Notes under the pieces: generated by a model
The model's input: the letters and a program-made list of their open reading frames with translations, nothing else
Told to the model about the DNA's origin: nothing
Database searches by the model: none
NCBI RefSeq assembly: GCF_963676685.1
Contig: NC_092350.1
Span: 65,961,674 to 66,025,673 of the forward strand
Source of the DNA: Mytilus edulis
Taxonomy: Eukaryota; Mollusca; Bivalvia; Mytilida; Mytilidae
Length of the DNA: 64,000 nucleotides
Direction: 5' to 3'
Shown: positions 56,331 to 64,000 of the stretch, piece by piece
How positions within the stretch are numbered: the first letter of the stretch is position 1
Layout of the letters: every line of letters begins with the position of its first letter
Position numbers and translations under genes: made by a program

Positions 56331-57220
56331 TTTGTAAACCATTCAGTTATATGTTTTGTGTATAGTATGTCTCGTCAGAATTCAGATGAAGCAGACAAAT
56401 TGTCTTGTTTCACACCCTCCCCCTTTTTTCTCCTCCAAAACAACCCTTCAGACACACATATACACACAAACACGTGTACGAAACCCCATAACCACCACTT
56501 TTAAAAGACTTTAATATAAGGTCAAATGTTTTAGTGAGAGTTTATGACTGATACTTATATTAGCTTTACATCACGGTGCGGAGCTATTAGTTTCCGTCGA
56601 CATAAATGCCATCTTGAAATAATTACTTATCCCATATATATTATGATTCCTTGATTTATGGTGTGGCTGAGAAATAACGAGTGCTATTGGATTAACAGAG
56701 AAAAGAATTACAGATTTTTCTTGTCTAAGGATAAGACATCAAATGCCGGAAAATTAACTATGTGTATCAGTTCCGATCAAATGTCACGAATTCAAGTTCG
56801 TTTTATTATGCATATATTGCACACTGAAATTAATTTGCTTTGTCAATCTGCAATATGCGTAATATGTTTTGCTAAACATTGTTCCTATACAATTTTTACA
56901 AAAATGCATTATCTGTAATTTATAATTCTGACAATCTTATGTCTAAGCACATCTCCAAAGTCGTGTCTTTTGGTACATGTTTTAATTTTCAACAAGTAAT
57001 TGCAAAATTTTAAAAGCATGGGTGTATAACGTACACTCTTATAGTTAATCCATTTCATATCAATCAATATCTAAAAAAAACACCATTCCCAATACTAAAT
57101 CAACAACCACATGCACACCTTAAATTAAGAAATAACGAAGCAGTCCATAGCTTTTAAGAAAGCTCAAACTTGTAGGCATTTTACTTTAAAAAAAAAGTCT
57201 ATCTGAAAGACAAATTTGAT
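56331..57220. other. Intergenic, nothing recognised
   Basis: An 86-codon plus frame at 56658-56918 has no recognisable domain. Confidence 0.35.
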
Positions 57221-57224
57221 TATC

Positions 57225-57655
57225 TCCCCGTAAGGGAAATCAAGAACCCAAATGACCACAACAAACTACAAGAGGACCTTAAATCACTAGAAAAATGGGC
57301 CGACTTGGGTATGCTAACGCTAACAAATGCTATAGGCTAAGTCTTAAAACCAAAAGCCAGCGATTTTACAACCTTAACAACCACACGTTCGAACAAGTGT
57401 CATCCAATCCATACCTTGGATTACAAATACGGGAAGACATTAAATGGACGGAAAAAATACATGCAACAAAGCTAGTTCCTCGCTAGGCTTCCTTAGGGGA
57501 AACCTACAACACTGCCATAGACAATACCGTAAAACAGCATATATAGCACTCATAAGATCAATTATGGAGTATGGATCAATTATTTGGGACCTATAAACGC
57601 CAAAAGACATCGATAAATTGGAATCCATACAAATTGAGGGGATATATTCATCACT
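57225..57655 (+). pseudogene. LINE (non-LTR) reverse-transcriptase remnant
   Basis: Plus strand: LQEDLKSLEKWA, then, through frameshifts, HPIHTLDYKYGK, SSLGFLRGNLQHC, TAYIALIRSIMEYGSIIWD and DKLESIQ. This is the thumb/post-RT region of CR1/Jockey-like LINEs (patterns LExWA, PYLG, YxxLVRSxLEYxSxxWD). At least two frameshifts and internal stops. Confidence 0.75.
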
Positions 57656-57657
57656 AA

Positions 57658-57735
57658 GTAAAATTAAGAATGGAAATGGGAAATGTGTCAAAGAGACAAC
57701 AACCCGAAAATAGAGCAAACAAAAGCCGAAGGCCT
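57658..57735 (-). mobile_element. Penelope-like tail fragment
   Basis: 'aagaatggaaatgggaaatg' and 'agagacaacaacccg', as at 46318 and 61300, inserted at the broken end of the LINE remnant. Confidence 0.6.
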
Positions 57736-58485
57736 ACAAGTCAAGAGATGAAGGACGTATGACAAAAATACTAGTATAACTTCAGCTTCCGTCACTACAA
57801 TCAAGTCGTCAACAGCAACGACTGATTTTCTTTTTAAAAGTGGAGGGGAAGATACCAACACTCCCCCCTGACGACCTCTTCAAATTTCACAGACCAAAAT
57901 GAGAAATTAGAGCAACAAACCCTTAATACATGTAACTTTATGACTAAGGACAGTATAGACTAACAAGTCCGTAACAACAAACGAGCAGTCATAGTTCCAA
58001 ACAGTAAGACCGACCAATTCAAAAATTCTACTTTTGTGCGCACTGCAGTAGTTTGGAAACTTCTGGAGGACTCAGTAGTGAGCGTCACCACAACCGAGCT
58101 AGGACTTTAAATCAGCACTCTTCAGCAAGCGCCACGAATTTGTGTGCAGACCAACAAGTCACACAATAACCGAAAGGAATCTGTGACGTACCCATCTATA
58201 GAGAAAAGTAGTAAATACAGATACCTAGGATAGTGGTGTGTAACAAACTTAAAATGTGCCTTTCAATATCATGTTTTTGTTGGTTTCAAAACGAATTTTC
58301 TAAAATATATTTCATGTGTTTGTCTTCCTGATGTCAGCCAATCGAAAACATATATTCAATCAAGTGGACACAAAGAAAACACTTCTTTTGGCCTTTATGC
58401 ATTTAATGATCACAAGTTTGTATCCATAATTCAATGAAATATGAAAATACTTATGTAAGAAAAGTAACTAAGAGTAATATGTTTC
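57736..58485. other. 3' flank of sPLA2 gene 4
   Basis: 58190-58480 resembles 17480-17730 downstream of gene 2 ('atttcatgtgtttg', 'gcttcctgatctcagccaat'-type block), showing that the duplication unit extends past the 3' exon. Confidence 0.5.
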
Positions 58486-58488
58486 AAA

Positions 58489-58494
58489 TTTATT
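58489..58494 (-). promoter_or_regulatory. AATAAA just after the gene 4 stop codon
   Basis: Hexamer 7 bp past the TAG; aligned with the stop-overlapping signals of genes 1-3, so the earlier TAG probably shortened the ORF. Confidence 0.5.
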
Positions 58495-58501
58495 ATCATC
58501 C

Positions 58502-58620
58502 CTAACAATGTTTATTTTGGTCTACATCATGATTGTCCGGATTATACGTGTTGTTATGAAGACAGTCCACAAAAACTTTGTCACACATGCATATTCTCCC
58601 CTTACAGGAACTGGCACGAT
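58502..58620 (-). CDS. sPLA2 gene 4, 3' terminal exon
   Basis: Acceptor TTTTTACAG. RASSCKGRICMCDKVFVDC, LHNNTYNPDNHD, ending DQNKHC with TAG at 58502-58504. Confidence 0.9.
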
Positions 58621-61600
58621 CTGTAAAAAAATGGCAAAGCATTAAACTAAAATGTTAGAAAAATTATTGACATGGAAAGTGAAAATGCTATAGGTGTCAG
58701 ACAACCAATTAAAAGTCCCTATCTGTTCAACCAAATTTTCTAATTTTCAGAGCTTTTAAAATATTTTACCTTAAGTTTAACTTTATAAAAACTATGTATA
58801 CCCTGAATTTTACATGTATCCGCTTTCTACATGCCAATTTCCAACATAACTTTAAAATCATGCAAGAAATCAGAGGTCTCCCGAATAGAGGTACCAATTA
58901 AAATAACCCCTGGTTTTCTTGAAATCTTAAATCAGTATATTATCGATAGCATTAATCCTCAATGGTGTATGCAAACTCATAGACAAAAAAATGTCATAAT
59001 ATATTTCTCTTGTGTTGGTTAGTTAAAGTAAATAATGACATCAAATGCACTATTTTTGTCCGGGTAGACCTACATTCACTAAATTGGAGGGAGTAATTGG
59101 TGATCTGACACCTTGACTTAAAATTAGCAAAGAAAATAAGCTTCTTATTTTGAATAATTTTATGTATCTCATACTCTGCGTTATACTTAAGGTGGTACCT
59201 AACACTACAGGGAGATAACTCTGTAAAGTCAGATAAACGTTTTAATTACGTTGTGTTGTAAAAGGAATATTAAGCTTCTCAATGATAAAAAATTGGTGTT
59301 TGTCAAATTGCTATATAACCAGTGTAATTTTTTTGACAAAACGGTTGGTTCAAAAAAATTTAAATTTTAAAATTTTTATTTAAGGCTCAAAGTAAGTACT
59401 TTGACAAAACTTTATGAAAATTAAACGAACCAAATTAATTTTAGTGAAAGTGTTGTGTACCACCTTAATATTGTATTCTCATGTATAAGAGTGATTTGAT
59501 GTATTTAGATGTCGTTAACATTTTATGTCATGTCAGTTTATGTGATATGTTTCATGTATTATTTATTTGTCATACAGGGTATATACAATGCATATATCCT
59601 ATAAGCTGTAATTGTTTTGGAATTAAATATTATATAATTTAATTTTTGATTCAACGCGTCTTCTGATTGGCTGACGTTATTTTTTTATGAGCCCATATAT
59701 ATAATTTAGTCATGTGACCGTGACATCATCGACGTTTTTTCATGGTTTTCTACGGTTTAAAACGGAATTTAGAATTGAATTATAAGAAATGACTGTAATA
59801 TTTTTTCTGCCTATTCGAAATAACATAAAAATGTGGTGCACACTGTTAAATAACTCGCTACGCGCGTTATTCAGTGTGCACTAATTTTTTTTATGTTATT
59901 TCTTCATAGACAGAAAAATATATTACAGTCGTTCCTTAAATAATACATATACAGATTATCACAAGGAATTTGTCATTCCAAACCCTTTAACGGCCCTTAG
60001 GTCATGATATCAGCCTAAGAGCTGCAGTTTCAATTATGTCTTTCTAATAAACATGTTAAATATTAATTCATTTTTGACCCTCTACCAATTTGTGAAAATT
60101 CTAAAATCACTTGCGGTTTTCTGCTCTCTAGTTTCGTTTTTTAAAGACTCGACACAGGCAGGCGTGTTGTCTTTCATGTTTACAAACAAATGTTCGGAAA
60201 TGAAGAAAGGTGCATGCGATGAAAGTCACAGACTTTAACGGAAAAGCATGTGATAACATTCCGAAAGCAGTTCATTAAGGTTCGTTTATCAGCCCGCTTA
60301 GGAAATTCTTAGGAATCTGGTTAATAAACACAGCAATCCTTTTATAGCCTATTAAAATTTTTAAATGTTATTGAACTGTAATATTGTATACAAGTATATT
60401 ATGATAACGCTTATTATCATTTGAAGTAGTAGTAGTAGTAATGGTAGTAGTACTATTATAAGTATTTTTGTTTATCCTTATCACCATCATCTTTATCATT
60501 ATCATTATTAATTACTTTGACAATTGACTGTTCCGTTTTGAAGTTCATATAAGTATGGCCAAATCTTAGGCCAACATTCGTCTACATGACCATAGCAATC
60601 ATCGTGGTCTTTGCAACATCTGTAATATAAATAAAGTTTAAATAATTAATGGTTGATGGAAATCAATACAAAACGAGAATTCACAAAACAGTTTATTTCT
60701 GAACTCAGTAATGTTTCAACCTATAAGTAACTAATTTGTTAATGTATCCATAACCTCAAAATTGAAAATGGGAATGAGGAATGTGGCAATGAGACAAAAA
60801 TTGGATCCTAAAGTGAGGAGCATACAGAGAAGTTCTCGCTCGGGCATGCACTCCATAAGCGTGTGCATGGATATCATAAGAGCGTTAACCTGAAACACGG
60901 TGAGACAAACGCTTTAAAAAACAGAATCTAACCTCTACATTCGGAACCAAAATGACAAAGACCCGATCATAAAGTAATGAACATGGTGAAGTTCTCGCTT
61001 GGTCAATACACTTCATTATCGCTATTTTATGCATTTTTCTTTTGATCTTTTTTTGAGATAATTTTTCATATCATGCTACTCGCTTGAGATGAAAAATTAT
61101 TGATAAACTAAGGAGGCATGTGGCCTTGCTAATGAAATTGACATGTAATTGACAACGTCGTCATAGGTAAAATAGCGATACACAGATTATCATTGGTCAT
61201 CTCAACTCGATTGCGTTTCTCGCTTTCGCCGTATCGGCTTAAGCGAGAAAATCAATCTCGTTGAGATGATCAACGATAATCTATAATTATCTTAAACTTG
61301 AGAAATGAAATGAGGAATGTGTCAAAGAGACATCAACCCGACCATAAAACAGACAACAGCAGAAGGTCCCCAACAGGTCTTCAATGCAGCGAGAAATCTC
61401 CGCACCCGGAGGCGTCCTTCAGCTGGCCCCATAACAAATATATATTATATACTAGTTCAGTGATAATGAACGCCATACTAAACTTCAAAGTGTACACAAG
61501 AAAATAAAATTAAAAATAATACAAGACTAACAAAGGCTAGCGGCTCCTGACTTGGGACAGGCGTAAAAATGCCGTTGGGTTAAACATGTACATGAGATCT

Positions 61601-63620
61601 CAACTCTCCCCCTATACCCCTAGCCAATGTAGAAAAGTAAACGCATAACAATACGTACATTAAAATTCAGTTTAAGAGAAGTCCGAGTCTGATATCAAAA
61701 GATGTAACCAAAGAAAATGACAATAATACATAAATAACAACAGACTACTAGCAGTTAACTGACATGCCAGCTCCAGACGCCAATTAGGCTGATTGAAAGA
61801 TTATGTATTCATCATATGACTACCAGGCACAATCCTTCCCGTTAGGGGTTAAGTATTATACCATCATAACATATATGAAAAGAACATAACCCGTGTCATG
61901 CCAACAACTGGTTTTTAAATAAATGTGCTTAGTTCCAATGCAAAGACCCTATAAGTGAATCAATATTAACGCCAAAGTATGCAATCTGTAATGACCTGAC
62001 AACAGTATCGTAACAATATCCCTTCTCAATAAGTCTATTTAAAGGTGTTGTTAGCTACTGAGGTGAATACTAAAATTTTTGTGCTTTATAAAGAATATTT
62101 CCATAAAAAATTGGATGTGATATGCCTGAACGTATGAGAAGTCTGCATGTTGAGCTATATTTATGAATGATGTCCTTATACCGATGATAAAATTTAGTAA
62201 ATGTTTTGACTAGTTTATGATATCGAAAACCCTGGTGTAATAATTTAGCAGTAATACATAAATTTCTCTCGTTAAAATCTAAAACATTAATACATACACG
62301 AGTGAATCGTACAAGTTGAGATGTATAAACACCGTAAGATGGTGACAAGGGAACGTCACCATCTAAAAATGGATAATTAACGATAGGAAATGAAAAATCA
62401 TATATTTTAGTATTAAACTTTCCGTTAATGATAAAGATATCAAGATCGAGGAAAGGGCAGTGGTCATTGTTAGTACTAGCTTTATTTAAAGTAAGTTCAA
62501 CTGGATAAATTTCGTAAGTATACATACTGAAGTCGTCATTATTGAGAGCCAAACTATCTTGTATATTACTTACTGATCTACTCCATCGACTGGTGCACCA
62601 CTACCGTACCATCCACAAAAACATCCATAGTCTTGAAGTCCAGTGGCTTGGTCTGCTCCAAAATAATAGGTTAATTGATATCCAAGGTTCCAAATAGCTC
62701 TTTTACTTTTCACGCTTCTCGCCTCTGTAACACAAATACAACATACATAATTATGAATATTAGGTCAACGGTCATAAAAGTTTACACAGTACTCGGAACA
62801 CTAAATAGAGTATTGTGATTGGTTAGTTTTTAAGTCCTACAACGCCAGTATCATTATAAGTATGGCTGCAAGGCCAGAATTTTGCATACAATCACAAGTT
62901 TATAATTTAAGGGGGCTCCTGGGTACAAATCAATTTTTTTTTCTAATTTAGGATTTCGCTATATTTTTTTATAAATGAACTTTGCCATATAATTAAAAGA
63001 AAAATGAAATAAAAAAATGGGGTCACCGTTCATTTAAGCTCACAATCTGCCTCCGGAAGAAGCATATATTTTTGTTAACGTCCTTTTTTCTGTTGAGCTA
63101 ATAGGAGAAATAGAGGTAATATTGAAATAAAAAAGTAACCTAATTACAGAAATCGCTTAAATTTTACAATTATTTAGTTTATGTACAGCTTATTTGAAAA
63201 CACTAATAAAATATATAGGTCACCGATGAGTTAAAAAAGATATTTCAAATTTTATGCCAAAAAATGGCATTTTTGCACCAAAGGGAGATAATTTGGAGCT
63301 TTTTCAGTGATATAAACATTTTAAAAGTCATCTGGGGCCAAACCGATTCGTTTTATTGGGTTGATTTTTGTACCTTATAATAAAGTTATAACTAACAGGG
63401 TAATAAATAAAATTTGTAATGAAAAAATAAAGGTTTAATTTTTTGCTGAAATTTTTGTACCCACGAGCCACCTTAACTTCAAATTCTATCAAGAATTGAT
63501 AAACATGTCGGGGAATTTTAAATCGGCTAAAGATACATATAATGGTCTACTTGTTGCTTACGTACCAACTTTATGATGATCAATGGAAAGAAGGATACAC
63601 AATACACAGACAGTAAGGTC
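58502..63620 (-). CDS. Secreted phospholipase A2, gene 4 of the array (5' end off window)
   Basis: Exons on minus: 63566-63620 (signal), 62574-62724 (propeptide and calcium loop), 60516-60619 (active site), 58502-58620 (3' end). Motifs: K-S-K-R cleavage site before AIWN, loop DYGCFCGWYGSGAPVDGVDQ, active site CCKDHDDCYGH, C-M-C-D. The mature chain is about 115 residues; the C terminus stops at HC, three or four residues before genes 1 and 2. 12 cysteines. All splice junctions are in phase. Closest to gene 2. Two retroelement-derived or MITE insertions lie in its introns, one (61296-62552) only about 20 bp from a donor site. Any upstream exons equivalent to 11328 or 28570 would lie beyond 64000. 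Inferred role as for gene 2. Confidence 0.87.
59191..59464. mobile_element. 274-bp MITE with TTAA target duplication
   Basis: TIRs GGTGGTACCTAACAC and (inverted) GGTGGTACACAACAC, flanked by TTAA at 59187-59190 and 59465-59468. TTAA duplication suggests piggyBac-type mobilisation. Confidence 0.8.
59779..59942. repeat. Foldback palindrome P6
   Basis: Arms of about 80 bp: 'tataagaaatgactgtaata' ... 'gtggtgcacactgtt' mirrored by 'cagtgtgcactaat' ... 'tattacagtcgttccttaaa'. Confidence 0.88.
60427..60510. repeat. GTA and ATC trinucleotide microsatellites
   Basis: gtagtagtagtagtaatggt at 60428 and degenerate atcattatc repeats to 60510, ending 5 bp before the splice donor of the gene 4 active-site exon. 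Confidence 0.85.
60516..60619 (-). CDS. sPLA2 gene 4, active-site exon
   Basis: 104 nt, acceptor ATATTACAG, donor CAAA|GTAATT. CCKDHDDCYGHVDECWPK, IWPYLYELQNGTVNCQ. Confidence 0.92.
61040..61282. repeat. Foldback palindrome P7, nested
   Basis: Main arms 61182-61225 and 61239-61282 ('gattatcattggtcatctca' / 'tgagatgatcaacgataatc'). A smaller palindrome lies at 61051-61106 ('gagataatttttcat'). Confidence 0.8.
61296..62552 (-). pseudogene. Penelope-like element, 5'-truncated copy in gene 4 intron
   Basis: 3' tail 61296-62069 and an open 160-codon RT C-terminal segment 62070-62552 (PFLDLDIFIINGKFN, YGVYTSQLVRFTR, QGFRYHKLVKTFTKFYHR). Aligned with 25515-26765. Truncated just before motif C at the junction 62552/62553, the normal outcome of incomplete reverse transcription. 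Confidence 0.82.
62574..62724 (-). CDS. sPLA2 gene 4, propeptide and calcium-loop exon
   Basis: 151 nt, acceptor TGTTACAG, donor CA|GTAAGT. EARSVKSKR|AIWNLGYQLT, YYFG, DYGCFCGWYGSGAPVDGVDQ. Confidence 0.93.
62911..63472. mobile_element. 562-bp MITE with TTAA target duplication
   Basis: TIRs GGGGGCTCCTGGGTAC and (inverted) GGTGGCTCGTGGGTAC, TTAA at 62907-62910 and 63473-63476. No coding frame. Confidence 0.8.
63566..63620 (-). CDS. sPLA2 gene 4, signal-peptide exon
   Basis: 55 nt. DLTVCVLCILLSIDHHKV, donor GTTG|GTACGT. The acceptor tract on minus is a run of 24 T (63624-63647) followed directly by CAG. Confidence 0.78.
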
Positions 63621-63734
63621 CTGAAAAAAAAAAAAAAAAAAAAAAACTTAAAATATTTTATAAAACAACTTCGTATTTTGGATAGTAGTTTTGCATGCAT
63701 ATCTTGTCACTAGTCCTATAAGAAATGTTCTTAA

Positions 63735-64000
63735 GGTGGTATGGGAGTCTAAAATAAAAATGATAGAATTTGTTCATACTTTGCCAAAACGTTGTATCTA
63801 TTGATACATGTTGAAAAATATAATAAAAATGATAGGTCACCGCGCATTTTCTCAAGCTACAGGACGGGACAAAATGACACATTTTGTATGGATTATACAG
63901 GAAAAAACACCATTTTGTGATTAGAAACTAAACAAAATGATAGAATTGTTAAATACTTCAGGAAAAGATAGCTTTCAGACACTGCTTTGAGAATATCAAA
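63735..64000. mobile_element. Third TTAA-type MITE, cut by the window edge
   Basis: TTAA at 63731-63734 followed by GGTGGTATGGGAGTCTAAAA, the same GGTGG start as the other two. The right end is not in the window. Confidence 0.5.

Overview
The window is eukaryotic, very A+T-rich, intron-rich DNA packed with dispersed repeats. The repeat families (tRNA-headed SINEs, the 'atgtggtatgattgccaatgagacaac' family, Penelope-like RT fragments, hammerhead-ribozyme repeats) are ones I associate with marine bivalves, most likely a mussel (Mytilus group). The organism call is inference. No bacterial gene organisation is present.

The main genic content is a head-to-tail array of four secreted phospholipase A2 (sPLA2) genes, all on the minus strand. 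They were assembled by hand from conserved exons with matching GT/AG sites and phases: gene 1 (3' end 5421, signal exon to 9587, candidate 5' exons to 11357), gene 2 (17741 to 24740, candidate 5' exon at 28570-28601), gene 3 (38291 to 53391, candidate 5' exons to 54639) and gene 4 (58502 to 63620, continuing off the right edge). Each has a 3' exon with the C-x-C-D motif, a 104-nt exon with the active-site CCxxHDxCY motif, an exon of about 151 nt with a K-R propeptide cleavage site plus the calcium loop, and a short hydrophobic signal exon. Genes 1, 2 and 4 keep all catalytic residues. Gene 3 is damaged (one-base deletion and nonsense codon in the calcium loop, Asp to Glu next to the catalytic His, duplicated signal exon) and its introns are swollen with repeats. 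At the left edge (497-666, minus) is an exon that looks like the start of a glycine-rich-domain (DUF1399/GRDP-like) protein.

The rest is mostly mobile DNA. Highlights are: (i) a 350-bp tandem array at 41422-42760 in which every monomer carries a type I hammerhead ribozyme, three with a complete core, as expected of a metazoan retrozyme; (ii) three dispersed hammerhead copies of a second lineage (25407, 32470, 36413) and one decayed copy of the array lineage (56270); (iii) a 1528-bp element at 20807-22334 with about 29-bp terminal inverted repeats, a TATA target duplication and nine copies, in both orientations, of a 15-bp motif; (iv) Penelope-like RT fragments (25500-28064, 61296-62552, and a split 3' tail at 46318-47240); (v) TTAA-flanked MITEs at 59191-59464, 62911-63472 and 63735-end; (vi) seven long foldback palindromes, all in the right half; (vii) several tRNA-headed SINEs.

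The sPLA2 array looks like ordinary birth-and-death evolution: three apparently intact paralogues and one decaying copy, with retroelements landing in introns, once only about 20 bp from a splice donor. The retrozyme array lies inside the largest intron of the dead gene 3. Single-window reading cannot prove transcription, splicing or ribozyme activity.
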